DNA from: Gigaspora rosea
Taxonomy: Eukaryota; Glomeromycota; Glomeromycetes; Diversisporales; Gigasporaceae
NCBI GenBank assembly: GCA_003550325.1
Contig: QKWP01000852.1
Location: forward strand, 97,123 to 161,122
DNA length: 64,000 nucleotides
Reading direction: 5' to 3'
Below are positions 11,650 through 23,699 of the stretch, piece after piece. How positions within the stretch are numbered: position 1 is the stretch's first letter; every line of letters begins with the position of its first letter. The position numbers and the translations under genes were made by a program. The notes below the pieces were generated by a model. It did not search any database. It was not told where the DNA came from and saw nothing but the letters and a program-made list of their open reading frames with translations.

Positions 11650-12667
11650 AGAGTGTGGCGACTTAGGGAAGTTGGTAAGTTGTCACCCCTCAAGTGGCAG
11701 ATCTAGAGTTCAAATCCCACTGTGACGCTTTTGAAAAATAGACCTGTGTTCCGGTAATTGTGTCTTGTCGATTGGTTGGGTACACTACTTGTAGTCCTTG
11801 GTTACCATTTTGAATATGAGCTTTCGGGCGAAATTGTGTTTTGTTACACAGACAAATCCAAGAAACCAGAGAAACAGAAACCCATTTGGCAAGTCCCGAG
11901 TGGAGAGGTAGCTAGACTTTCGATGGTACCGGGGAAAAGAATCTTAGCGGTAATTGACCGGAAAACTGGACGGGCAAGAGCCCTTATGGCAAAGGGGGCC
12001 CACCAACCTGGCTGCCAGATCATACTGGAGGAAAAGGTCATGTGTTATAGAAGCATGAACCAAGAAAAGAGTGACCTTAGGCACCTAAAGCCGGGCAGAC
12101 CGATCCTTCCGGGCCAACTGGATTGGTAGTCTGGGATAACTGGGGAAAAGGATCCAAAGAGTGACTGACCGGGTACTGGGGTCTAGTGAACTTCGCAAGA
12201 GCAGTAGTAGGTAATAGTAGCGGTTGCAAGATATCCCCCTGAGTGCAAGTTGTTTGCCTCGGTAAATGCGTAAGTTACTAAAAGCGTAGATGAATACCTG
12301 TGGGAACAGGTATCACTCTAACAGGTTTACCACAGAGCAAATGCCCTCCAATAGATGTTTGGCTAAAGCTTAGAGTACTTTTACAGCGAATTACTTATGA
12401 AAGGGTATATTGAAAGGAATATTGAATATGGGTAGAAGCCAGAGAGTTTAAATAGGCAATCCTCTAGTTGGGTTGCAGGTATGGCATCTAGTATAGAACC
12501 TTCGGCCGGACTACTTAAATTAAACAACCAAAAGTTGTATGTGTGGCTAGTTGTACTCTCATTATACAAATATAATATGTGGCACAGTCATATTGACCGG
12601 GCCAACCCATTTGGACCAATAAAGTGCTAGGGTACCTAAGTAGTCACCTTAATATTAAAAAAAAAAA
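11650..12667 (+). mobile_element. tRNA-headed retroposon, family A (full length)
   Basis: It begins with a tRNA-like head (about 11650-11730): box A-like TTAGGGAAGTTGG at about 11663 and box B-like GAGTTCAAATCCC at about 11706. A roughly 0.9-kb body follows, ending in an A run (12657-12667). Near-identical direct repeats AATACTAAACTGTT (before 11650) and AATACTAAACCGTT (after the A run) are the target-site duplication. GC content is clearly higher than the surroundings. The open frame 11758-12129 is not conserved in the other copies and I regard it as chance. The element needs a LINE enzyme in trans. At about 1.0 kb it is long for a SINE; it could be a composite with a LINE-like body. Confidence 0.85.
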
Positions 12668-12815
12668 TACTAAACCGTTGGTCGAAGAATCAACAATAGA
12701 TTGAATAATTTTAAATTCTCAATTGTTGGAATATAAACTAATATAAGATCATGTAATTTTTAAAATTCTTAGTGTTGAACAAAGAATTAATAGTAGATTT
12801 GACAATTTTTTCACA
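12668..12815. repeat. Minisatellite, part 2
   Basis: Continuation of the array at 10612-11034 (AAACCGTTGGTCGAAGAATC, TTGAATAATTTTAAATTCTC and similar), separated from it by two insertions. Confidence 0.6.
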
Positions 12816-14482
12816 AATGCTAGTACTGTATTTACTGTATTTGCAAAATAAGCGTTTAATGAAGTTATATATTAATTATTAAAAAAAAAACTTAAAATTG
12901 AACAATATACTATTCGTTATTAGCTGCTTTTCTTGTTGCTACTTTGTTCGCTCATTATCTTTTGCTTGCAATATTCCTTGAAGTTAGTGAAAAAGTTATA
13001 CCTTCTTCATTTACAATATTTCTTGCAATATTTCTTGGGTTTAAATATACCTTTTTTTAAATTGATATATGATATAACCGTTTCAATGTTTTATTCAAAT
13101 TTGCACAAATCGTCAACCATAAAGTTGTTGTTAGACGTCTCAAAAAAAAAGAAAAAAGAAAGGTTGGAATAGTAAAAGCAAAGTGAGAAAGTTTTACGAA
13201 CAAGTGAATGAAAATTACTATATATAGTAATACAAAAAGTTTAAATTATTAGTACAAAGGGATGCATGGTCAGACCCAACATACGTACGAAGTTCTTTTT
13301 ATCAAATGAATACTTTTTTATAATAAATTAATTTATTTTTTTAATAAAATAGTTTCATTATATGTCACTTATCTTTAACCCGGGTCTGACCCAGACCTGG
13401 ATTTTTTCTGGCCCAGGTCTGACCTGGCTCAGATTTTTTCTAACCCAAATCCAACTAACCCAGGTTTGATCTGACCCAACCTGACACAGATTGGGTTAGA
13501 CCCAGGTTGAATTAGATCTAATCCAGCTAAGACCTCTAATTGATATAATCATTATATATTGATTGCACATTATCGATATATATTGATTAACAGCTATATA
13601 TCAATATATATCAATAAAAATATCTGGTATATAACAATTATTAATATATAACAATTATAATCACTTTTTATTATAAGTAGCTACGTGACATTGTCATGCT
13701 AAACCAAAAATATAAGTGTATATATGAACAGCATTGTATCTAGAAATATATATTAATCTATATCATAATATTTAGTATCATAAGCCACTAAAGAATTATT
13801 AAAATCTGGCTTAAATATACATAGTTAAATTTTTTTTTAAGAGTGAACTAGCCTAAAAAAGAAACAAATACTCAAATTTTTGCAAAATGATAAATGCGTA
13901 AACAATATTCTTACAAAAGTTATATTACTATTACAAAATAATGAATTTATAACTTCTATGGTATTTCTACAAAAATGTTAGTCAAATATATTACAAAATG
14001 ATAAATATGCAATTTGAAGCTATAAATAGTTAATTTTGCATAACATAGTGTTCTAAGATTTCAGGCAGAGGATTGGTTTTTTTTATTTTTTATTTTTTTT
14101 TTTATTTTTTTAATTTCTATAAATTAATATATACCTGTTCACATCTAAGATTATAAAAAGTAATTTTTCAGTTTGCATAACATGGAATCAGAAAATTTTA
14201 GATTTTTTTCAGATCTATCGGATAATTTTAAGATCATTATTAAGTGATACCAGAGAACAATTAAATAGCAAAATGGAATAATTGGCATAATTAAAATTTT
14301 TTTTTTAAAAAAAAATTGGGTCGACGGGTTATACAAAACAAAAAATTAACTTTGCTAGTAAGTTCTTTTTTTGATTAGCAAATAATTAAGTTCAAAAATT
14401 GCAGTATTTCTGGTCAAACCAAATTGTTAATAATTTTGGTCAAATTTGCAGATCATTTGGCCAGATCTAGAACAAAACAACT
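12816..14482. other. AT-rich, no gene; GACC-rich island
   Basis: No reliable coding signal. 13375-13540 is a patch of GGTCTGACCCAGACC-type words ending AAGACCTCTAATT, an inverted relative of the patch at 6250-6420. 13550-13660 holds TATATATTGATT-type repeats. 14075-14120 is a T-rich tract. Confidence 0.5.
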
Positions 14483-14486
14483 TTAA

Positions 14487-14855
14487 GGATAGGGTGAACA
14501 TAGATCATTTCTAATAGTAATCACGTTGTAATTATATTAAATCATGTGATTGACCAATTAGGATTGTAAACAACGTGATCTGACCAATCGGAATTAGCAA
14601 TTTTTTGTGCTACCTAAATAAATTTAGGCCTATCTAAGTTTTTTATATCAATATATGAACTGGATTTTTTCAAATATTATAAGTTCTAGAATTTTATGAT
14701 TATGAAAATAAGGGCTTATTCTACATGATACCAAATTTTTGTTAAAATTGGTCACATTTCTAAAAAGTTTTATCAGAGGCATGTGTTTAATTTCTATATA
14801 AAATCTTATAGTACCATATAGATCATATAAAAATTGATCTACGTTCACCCTACCC
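14487..14855. mobile_element. TTAA MITE, GGGTAG family, copy 1
   Basis: TTAA at 14483-14486 and 14856-14859 flanks a 369-bp element with inverted ends GGATAGGGTGAACATAGATC (left) and GGGTAGGGTGAACGTAGATC (right, reversed). Two relatives are at 59077-59590 and 61416-61780. It looks piggyBac-like by target duplication and is non-autonomous. The flanking DNA is itself a weak palindrome (GGTCAAATTTGCAGATCATT and its inverse), so the MITE may have entered an older foldback. Confidence 0.8.
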
Positions 14856-14865
14856 TTAAATGTGG

Positions 14866-15870
14866 TCAAATAATTTGCAAGTTTAACCAGAATTGTGAAC
14901 AATAGTTTTATGATTATGTGATTAAATCACCATGCTTTATTTCTATTTTGGAAGTCTGTACAGTTCTCATCCCTACTTGTCACTTATTTTAATGATTGAA
15001 TAATCGGGTAAATAAATTATTGGCTATAACCGTTTACTTAACCATATAACCGATCATGGTCAACTAGCTATGAGCAAATTGGGAGAGCATCAGATTAGGG
15101 GGCTAAGATTAGTCAGCAATAGTGAACTAGAGAAGAAATATATAGGTAGATTTATAAATATGTAGAAAGGAAATTTAAAAGAAAGCGATACAAAAATAAA
15201 TAAAAGTCATGGGATATAATATAATAAGCATTCACTTTATTATAAAAGAGGAATTATTATGCCTAATGCTTTTTTGAAGATATATGAAGAGTGTATACAT
15301 CAGACTTATATACATGCTTGATATATATAAATAACTAAATTATTCAATTGTCAGATCAACTTCCTTCTGAAATTACTAATATTTAATGAATTGAATACCA
15401 ATAAACTTCTTCTCTCATTACTATTTGCATTAAGATATTACACTCGAAACATTAATCTCGGCATCTGCTCTGCTAACTCTTTATTGGGCTAGCAGATTCG
15501 CAATAATATATAAAGACTTTGATTGTTTAACGATGCTTAGTATTGTCCATGCATCAAACCAATTCACTTTTATGTGTCACAGAATAATGTAGTATAGAAT
15601 TCGAGTAAGGTAACTAAATATTTATATAAAAGGATATATATAGAAATTGGAAAAACTATATAGTAATAAGAAAGTTCTATATATGGTAATAACATAGGGT
15701 AAATATGGAGAAACAAATTAGGAAAGGGACGAAGAATAAAATTAGTAACAAAGTAGGATAATTATAAGGCAGTAGTAGTATAAGGAAATCCTGTGATTTT
15801 TGGGCACAGAAATATTATCATAGTAACACTGATAATAACTAACTGATAACTGACTGCCATTCCAAGTAAT
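14866..15870. other. No gene seen
   Basis: AT-rich sequence with no supported ORF, RNA or clear repeat boundary. Confidence 0.4.
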
Positions 15871-16249
15871 TAGAGGTCTGACTTGATAAATAATATCACT
15901 GAATATTTACTAAATATTCGAATATTCAAATATATAATTTTTCACTAAATGAATATTCGAATATTTAAAATTTCACTGAATATATTCATTGAATATTCAT
16001 TGAATATATATATATATATATACATATAATTTTATAATTTTATTTATTTTTTAATAATTTATTTGCAGTTTTATTGGCTTATTTAAGTAAGATATTATAT
16101 AATTTTTAAAATTGAAATATATTTAATATTCAATAAATATTCAGTAATATTCATTGAATTTATTAAAATTTTTGAACAATATTCGAATAAAAAATATCTT
16201 GAACAAATGAATATTCGAATACTTATTTTTTGAACAAGTCAGACCTCTA
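15871..16249. mobile_element. hAT-like MITE with ATTCGAAT core
   Basis: Perfect 15-bp inverted ends TAGAGGTCTGACTTG. The 8-bp flanks CAAGTAAT (15863-15870) and CCAGTAAT (16250-16257) differ at one position and fit a hAT-type 8-bp duplication. The interior is rich in GAATATTCGAATATTC palindromes. Non-autonomous. Confidence 0.75.
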
Positions 16250-16493
16250 CCAGTAATAATGAAGAGTGAGTATAGAAAAACAAATTAGGAAAGGGCGAAT
16301 AATAAAAATAAAGAATGATTGGTGGTACGATCAATTTAATAATATCATAATCATAAGGCAGGAGTAGAATGAGTTAATATCATGATATAGAGGTGCAGAA
16401 ATATTATGATAGTAACTTACTGGACTCAAGGGCTTGATATATAGTTTTAATTAAATTACACTATATAGTTGAAAAGAACTAATTAAAGATATA

Positions 16494-16813
16494 CAGTGCG
16501 GGACACCTAAAGGCTTTACAAACTTTAAAAGCTATTAATATTCAATATAAAAACAATATCACAAAAAATAGGTAGTTTAGCTAATTTGCTACAACTTAGC
16601 AGCCTTAATTTTACAAAAATTATTGTATATCAATTAATGATCTTAAATTATAGTATTTTTATATGATGCGTAAAAATTTAGCCAAAAATGTAACAAGTCA
16701 CATGTTTTAGCCTTCTGCTATTGGCTAATTTTAAAATTAAAATTAATTATTAGCCAATCAAAATTGAAAATGTGACAAATTTCATAATTTTTGCCTTTAG
16801 GTGTCCTGTACTA
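16494..16813. mobile_element. TA-flanked MITE, CAGTGCGGGACACC ends
   Basis: Left end CAGTGCGGGACACCTAAAGG and right end, reversed, TAGTACAGGACACCTAAAGG, with TA at 16492-16493 and 16814-16815. The inner arms include AGCCAATAGCAGAAG-type words. CAGT-start ends and TA duplication fit Tc1/mariner/pogo-like elements. No ORF. Confidence 0.7.
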
Positions 16814-17369
16814 TAATATGCTTGGCAAGGTCCAGAATGGATTAACTTACTAGTTTCTTTGGACATTTAATTATAGGCGCCTCTCACATACTTCTGTACA
16901 GCATATAAGAGAACTCTTAATAATACTAACAGAGGTATTATTTACTTTTTTGTGTTTAATCAATAACCGATCAAAAAAATTAAATCCATCGCACTATAAG
17001 TACGAACACACATATGAACTAATAATAGAATTATAAAGTCACAAGTTTCAATCTTCCAATCAGATCCTCAGATTTGTACACTCTCCAATAAAATATATAC
17101 TTCGTACTTTATACTACATTCCTGGTATTTAAAAAATTAAGATATTTTTAAATGATCGGCATAAATAATATTAATTTTTGAGATAAATTCGAGTTGCTAA
17201 AGTTAACAAATCAATTATAAGCAATACAGGTCCTGTGAAAATAGCTATGGAAAAGGTAAGATCTAATATGCAAAATCAAGAATTCAAGAGGTAAGACTAT
17301 TTGCAATGACCTTCTGCAAACAGTAATTATAACTAAATAAGGAATGCGATAGGAATCATAGTGTGAATA

Positions 17370-18610
17370 CTCTTTGTTACACTCTGTTCGCAACATAACA
17401 ATATTTATTTTTAAATCAATGACCACACAAAGAAATTAATATATTATTATAATATTTTAGAATGATTCTCTGATCACACAATGTCCAATGCACAAAATGT
17501 TTATTGCACTAATAAATTAGATAAACAGGCTTTTAATCAAGTGCTAAATAAGGAACCCAATATATCATACAATGGAACAATATTTTTGGTTCATGCTGCA
17601 TTTTTTATCGTGCCTAGGAAACCACACATACCATTTAATACCAGATTATTCAATACAATAGCTGCTCAATATGTATGTATCAAGGCAGCTTTTGTTTTGA
17701 ATCTATTCACCCAATCGAACATGTGGTAAGCCCGGTTATGGTCACATGTTCGATCAATCAAGAGATCTTAAGCATGCAGTATGTAATTGGTGATGTAAGT
17801 ATGCAGTAATTAATTATACAATTATAATATAGATATAATGAAAATAATTAGTATTAGCAAGTATGTATAAATTAAGTAAGTATGGTAATTGGATTTGAAT
17901 CTTTTTTGCCAACTTTCATTCTGGTTACATCAACTTTTTCTCCTGGCCTAAAAATAAAGCAATACTGCTTTAATTGGCCTGATGAGATGGCAGCCTTAAA
18001 TTGTGACCATAAAGTTACCTGCTGAGTCAGCAGCCAAAATATTGTGGCCAGTCAGACGTATGTAGAAATAGCTTGTTGTAACGACAATGTTATTTTAGTT
18101 TAAAAAAAAATTCGATGTTAAATCAAGCACCAAATAAGGAATTTTAATATATTATTATAAATATTACTGCTTATACAGAACAAAGTCTTCGCTTTATACC
18201 ACATTTTTTATCGTGCTACTAGGAAATCAAATATTATTTAATACTAGATTATTCAATACAAGCATGCAATTTAAAATTTGATATTCAAATAAAGTGTCAG
18301 ATGGAGAATTTAATACATAATTATAAATGTTACTACTTATATAATGGAACAATGTTTTCAGTTTACCGCTTATACAATAAAACAATATTTTCAGTTCATA
18401 TCGCATTTTTTTATTGTGTTACTAGAAAATCATATCTGCCATTTACTATAACATGCACATTATGCTCAACTATAATTTTTGTTACTCTCTGTTCCTAACA
18501 TATTTTTAAATCAATAACCAGACAAAGAAATTAATATATCATTATTATGGTTTAGAATGATTTTCTGATCATGCACTATCTAATGCGCAAAATTTTTATT
18601 GCACTAATTA
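17370..18610. repeat. Dispersed direct repeat pair
   Basis: About 140 bp at 17370-17515 (ACTCTGTTCGCAACATAACA ... CACAAAATGTTTATTGCACT) recurs at 18475-18610. Shorter repeats of the intervening sequence (TATAATGGAACAATG, TTTTTTATCGTGCCTAGGAA-like) occur three times between them. This is likely a partial tandem duplication of an unidentified repeat; the small ORFs here show no family. Confidence 0.55.
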
Positions 18611-18837
18611 AAAAATTATGCATACAATACTAGAAGAAAAGCCCATTTAATGCAAAATATAAAAATATCAAGAATAATCTATGTGAGGTTATATTTGAGC
18701 ATTATAGTAAAATTTTTTTTGGTTAGTGGTTTTGGTTTGGTATATAAGCTACATTTCATACATTAGATCAAACTTTCACCCATTTTTACTTTTTTTTGAA
18801 ATACAACGTCTTTAAAAAAAAAAAAAAACAACATTTC

Positions 18838-18886
<49 letters not shown>

Positions 18887-19223
18887 NNNNNNNNNNNNNN
18901 NNNNNNNNNNNNNNNNNNNNNNNNNNNNNNNNNNNNNNNNNNNNNNNNNNNNNNNNNNNNNNNNNNNNNNNNNNNNNNNNNNNNNNNNNNNNNNNNNNNN
19001 NNNNNNNNNNNNNNNNNNNNNNNNNNNNNNNNNNNNNNNNNNNNNNNNNNNNNNNNNNNNNNNNNNNNNNNNNNNNNNNNNNNNNNNNNNNNNNNNNNNN
19101 NNNNNNNNNNNNNNNNNNNNNNNNNNNNNNNNNNNNNNNNNNNNNNNNNNNNNNNNNNNNNNNNNNNNNNNNNNNNNNNNNNNNNNNNNNNNNNNNNNNN
19201 NNNNNNNNNNNNNNNNNNNNNNN
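18887..19223. other. Assembly gap (337 N)
   Basis: Unknown sequence between a poly(A) run (about 18840-18886) and the C/T-rich minisatellite. Both flanks are simple repeats, so the N count may be only an estimate. Confidence 0.99.
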
Positions 19224-19445
19224 CCCCTCTCTTCCTTTTACCCCTCTTTCCCTTTTACCCCTCTCTCCCTTTTACCCCTCTCTCCCTTTTACCCCTCTCT
19301 CCCTTTTACCCCTCTCTCCCTTTTACCCCTCTCTCCCTTTTACCCCTCTCTTCCTTTTACCCCTCTCTTCCTTTTACCCCTCTCTTCCTTTTATCCCTCT
19401 CTCCCTTTTACCCCTCTCTTCCTTTTACTCCTTTCTCCTTTTTAC
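19224..19445. repeat. 17-bp minisatellite
   Basis: Thirteen or so near-identical tandem copies of the 17-bp unit CCCCTCTCTCCCTTTTA, strongly strand-asymmetric (C/T only apart from one A per unit). It borders the assembly gap. A shorter relative, TTTTTACCCTCCCTCTCTTT, occurs at about 25420. Confidence 0.95.
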
Positions 19446-20362
19446 CTACCGGATTACTATTATAGGCCAGATTTTTTATTAGCACATTTCAAATATAACA
19501 TTTATAAAAATTACCCCATTAGCATTCTTTAAAATATACCTATTTTGCCATTTAGCAGGTTTCAAATATAACCTTTTTCTCCAATACCTACTTTTCAAAT
19601 ATAACCTTTTTTGAAAAACGGCACTCCATTAGCTATTTTTCAACTATGACCTTATATAGATTATTCAGGGTCCTATCAAGACTATACTCATTGGTGCACA
19701 ATGATCCCAATATGAGCAGAATTCTGATGAAGTCATAAGGATGGATTATTTAATCAGATGTACTATACTATTTAACTACTTTGTACTCTGTTCCTAGTAT
19801 ATGCACGTACACAGATATAGAAATATCTGAAGTCTTGAAATTTAATCAACCAATTAATTCTCAGATTTTGCTGCCTTCATTTAACTCTTTAGTAAACCAT
19901 ACACTTCGTACTTTGTACTATATTTTTGGTATTAATAATTTTTATAAAATTTATCAAATTTTTTCAAAATTTCACAATGTTTTCTCATAACTAATAATTT
20001 AAATTGGCTCAAATTTTTACTATGAATAAAATTTTTATTTACTATTATATTAAAATTTTAGCCAGTTTGAATTGATGGTTCTTGAGAATTGTTCATAAAC
20101 AATAGTTAATTTTTTTAAAAAAATTAAACCTATTATTTACTTTCTCGAGAACTATTAATCTAAATCAGCTGGATTTTTAATATATTATAGTTAAATGAAT
20201 ATATAATTTGCAGTAAAATTTGACCTGATTTGGATTATCAGTTATCAAGAAAACATTTGTGAAAGTTTGAAAAATCTGACAAATTTTTGTTATATATCAT
20301 TAATAATCAATAATGAGCAGGGTATTGCATATTAATTGTAATCTAAAAGATTACTATTGATA

Positions 20363-20928
20363 TAAGGGAGAAGGGGGTATTGTGGACAGGGCGGGTATTT
20401 TATGATCTAGTGATCAGAATTGAATAATTTTTATAACATTCGAATCATCTCAAAGAGATGAATCGAATGGTATAAAAATCATCCAATTCCAATCACTATA
20501 TCACAAAATATCATTATTTATACAAAATATAAGTTTTTGTATATATTTGAAAACTGCAAATTTTTACATAATATACCTTTAACGATCTTGAGATCCTGTA
20601 ATTGGATTTTAATAATTTTGTGCTTGTTAGAATCATCTCGCTGAGATGGTCATTTTGTGGTAAAATTATCCAAAACGGACCAGTAGATCAAATTTTATCA
20701 ATGTGTTCACAATACCCCCCCTTTCTTATAAAATTTAATTTTTATATTCTATTTTGTGTACCAATTATTTATATCTAAAACAATATATAATATAAAGATT
20801 TTTTTGCAGTAATTTATTTTTTATTAAGCATAGTTCAAATAATAAAAATTGTATAAAAATCTATTTGATTTTTAAACAGTTTTATTAGTAGAAACTTTAA
20901 CATGTCCATAATACCCCTGTCTCCTTTA
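20363..20928. mobile_element. Foldback DNA element, family F, copy 2
   Basis: Matches copy 1 (4767-5880) over its length, with ends TAAGGGAGAAGGGGGTATTG and, reversed, TAAAGGAGACAGGGGTATTA and TA on both sides. It lacks the TTAA element nested in copy 1, which explains the 0.55-kb length difference. No ORF. Confidence 0.75.
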
Positions 20929-21989
20929 TATTATCTCTGAAATTTTGCTAATATATCACTGTAAATTTAAATTTTATTTTGATTTAGTTAAGAAATAGGA
21001 AATAAAAAAATTTATATATAATTTAATCTGGTATATAAAAGTTTAGATAAATTTTAGATTTTTTATATATAGTATATATAAAAGTGGGTATCAAATCTAA
21101 AAATTTTTGGGGTAAATTTCTTCAAATCCTATAATCTTATTTCCTTTTACATTATATATAGTTGTCCAGGGTCCTGGTCAGAGTAGGACACTATACAATA
21201 TATTTAAAGGTTATATTAAAATTTTGGCTAAAAAAGTTACTTTTTACAAAAACGTTATATTTAAAAAGAAAATAATTGACCAAGAGGTTATATTTAAAAG
21301 TAAATAAAAGCTTTTAATATTATATTATTAAAAGTGAATAAAGTTAATATTTTAAAAAGGTTACATTTAAAATTTGGATAAAAAGACTTTATAAATTATT
21401 TGCACTACAATATTTACATTATAAAGATAATCTAGATTTTGTTATTTAAAACAATTATTATAAAATGCACCTATGGAATTTTACTACCATAGGTAAATTA
21501 GATTTGCAAATTTGTGTAACAAAAACAAAAAAATAAACTTTTATAAAACAAAAAATAAATTTTAATTACTTTAGGGTTAGGGTAAGGCCCGGAGTTTATT
21601 AGGGCATTAGTATATACAAAATCTGGCAAGGAATTTTTTTTTATTAGAGCCACAAAGGTGATTTCATAAGTAAAATTTTGAGATATGAACGTTTTTTAAA
21701 AAAAATAAACAAAGAAATGAAATTTTATTTTACACCTGATCTTAAATTTTGATTGGCTGTTCTAATCGTTTTGTGTAACATGGTGTAAAAATACCATAGG
21801 CGCGTTTTAGTAAAACTTATTTAAAATATTTTAAATTTTGAAAACTTGTATTAATATTATTTTCATAAATTCTTGATTAAATTTAATAAAAATTTTTAAT
21901 TTGATTTCTATGAATTTGTAAAATTAAAATAAAATAATTTTTATCAAATTTGGTAGAAATATTTTTAATAAAAGTTCTTATAAACAATT

Positions 21990-22815
21990 TTGATATATAA
22001 TATATTTTTAGAAGTAAAATACTTTTATTAAAGATATTACTGTAAGTTCTTGACCAAATTTATAAATTTTTTTATTTGAATTTTACAAATCTGTAGAATT
22101 AAAATAAAAAAATTTCATTAAATTTGGTCAAGAACTTGCAGAGATATTTTTGATAAAATTTCTTGTAAGCAATATATATTTTTAGAAATAAAAAAAACTT
22201 TTATTAAAGATATCTCTACAAGCTTTTGCCCTATAGATTTGTAAAATTAAAATAAAAAAATTTTTATTAAATTTAGTCAAGAACTCATAAAAATATTTTT
22301 AATGAAAGTTTTTGTAAACAATTGTATAGCTTCTTTGTAATATATACATTTTTAGAAATAAAAAAATTTATTAAAGATATCTTTGCAAGTTCTTAATCAA
22401 ATTAAATAAAAATTTTTTATTTAAATTCTACAAATCTGTAGAATTAAAATAAAAATTTTTATTAAATTTGGTCAAGAACTCATAGAGATATAAAATTTTG
22501 GTACAGCTTCATTGTAATATACATTTTTGAAAATGAAAAAAAACTTTCATCAAGGATATCTCTATGAGTTTTTGACCAAATTCTAAAATTATTTTTTTAC
22601 AGATTTGTAGAATTAAATAAAAAATTTTTATTAAATTTGATTAAGAACTTGCAGTAATATTTTTAATAAAAGTTTTTTTATTTTTAAAAACATATATTAT
22701 AAAGAAGATATTTTTATAAGTTTTTGACCAAATTTGATGAAAATTTTTTATTATAATTCTACAAATCCATAGAATTCAAATAAAAAATATTTATCAAATT
22801 TGGTCAAAAACTCAT
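21990..22815. repeat. Array of alternating inverted repeats
   Basis: The word AAATTTGGTCAAGAACT followed by AGAGATAT alternates with its inverse (GATATCTCTACAAG ... TTGACCAAATTT) about five times, separated by ATTCTACAAATCTGTAGAAT palindromes. The array can fold in many registers. It is degenerate and AT-rich. Confidence 0.6.
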
Positions 22816-23072
22816 TGAGATAATCATATTAGCTAATAAAAAATATTATATAGTCTGATCAAAATTGGATTGGTTAGCTAATTTTAACTAGCCAATCTAA
22901 TTTTTGGTTAGACTATAATATTTTTTTATTAGCTAATATGTATTAATAAAAATTTAAAATATTTAAATAACAAAATTAAAGAATCATAGTATGATAGTAT
23001 TTATTATAGTATGAATAACAATACTTTAAAAAAATAGTATTGTATTTGTCAATTGGGTAAAATTAATTAAAG

Positions 23073-23500
23073 ATATATCTGCAGATTTTTGGAATTTATT
23101 ATTAAAAATTTTAAAAATATTTAATAGTGAATAACTTTTGTTTCACTCATCTGTTTTTGATAAAACAACTACCAAAATGTTCACATTGATGAGGCAGTTC
23201 TAATAAACCCAAAATCGCTAAAATCCTATTACTGGATTCAGAGATCATTAACGATTTGTGTCACTTCAGGTATTTAAGGATTGGTTTTTTGCAATCCTTA
23301 AATACTTGAAGTGACACAGATCATTAACGATCTCTGGATTCAGTAATTGAATTTTAGCAATTTTGGGTTCATTAGAATCGTCTTATCAATGTAAACATTT
23401 TGGTAGTTGTTTTACCAAAAATGAACCAGTGGAACAAAAGTTATTCACTGTTAAAGATTTTTGAAATTTTTAATAATAAATTCCAGAAATATGCGGATAT
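23073..23500. mobile_element. Long palindromic MITE with 8-bp duplication, family H
   Basis: Nearly the whole 428 bp is two inverted arms of about 200 bp, with the centre near 23287. Outer ends are ATATATCTGCAGATTTTTGG and, reversed, ATATCCGCATATTTCTGG. AATTAAAG occurs at 23065-23072 and 23501-23508. The family I copy at 33540-33590 has the neighbouring sequence without the palindrome, so it gives the empty site. An 8-bp duplication suggests hAT-like movement. Confidence 0.75.
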
Positions 23501-23699
23501 AATTAAAGTTTATATATAAAATATAGTTAATTAGCACTAGTAATGTGAATAAAAAATTTAAAAAGTTTATATTAAAGCTAATATAGTCTTTATATATATT
23601 GTTCAGGTTTTTGTTAGCATAATGTTTAATATATATAAAAATTTTATTCCTGTCATTTTTAATTAGTGCACTGAAATTGATTTAAACATTAGTTTTTGC

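Larger units (their letters stand above)
18673..19665. mobile_element. Inverted-repeat element, family J, copy 1 (contains the assembly gap)
   Basis: Left end GAATAATCTATGTGAGGTTA and right end, reversed, GAATAATCTATATAAGGTCA. A second copy at 54896-55532 shares both ends and the inner words TTATATTTGAGCAT, AGATCAAACTTT and AGCACATTTCAAATATAA. The middle here is homopolymer A, then the 337-bp N gap, then a C/T-rich 17-bp minisatellite. No gene. Confidence 0.65.
21190..23612. mobile_element. Long inverted-repeat element, family I, copy 1
   Basis: Left end ACAATATATTTAAAGGTTAT, right end reversed ACAATATATATAAAGACTAT; copy 2 is at 32120-33689. Shared inner words include GGTTATATTAAAATTTTGGC on the left and AAAAAGTTTATATTAAAGCT on the right. 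An 8-bp-flanked palindrome (23073-23500) is inserted in its right part. A region of alternating inverted repeats (21990-22815) fills the middle. No coding capacity was seen in about 2.4 kb. Confidence 0.55.

Noticed and set aside
11650-11730. tRNA gene (plus strand)
   Set aside because: Same reasoning: degenerate stems, and two more copies with the same downstream body.
11758-12129. 123-codon ORF as a real gene
   Set aside because: It lies in the retroposon body; the copies at 2.7-4.8 kb have stops and frame changes here, and no domain is visible.
18796-19482. 228-codon ORF
   Set aside because: It reads through poly(A), 337 N and a 17-bp minisatellite; an artefact.
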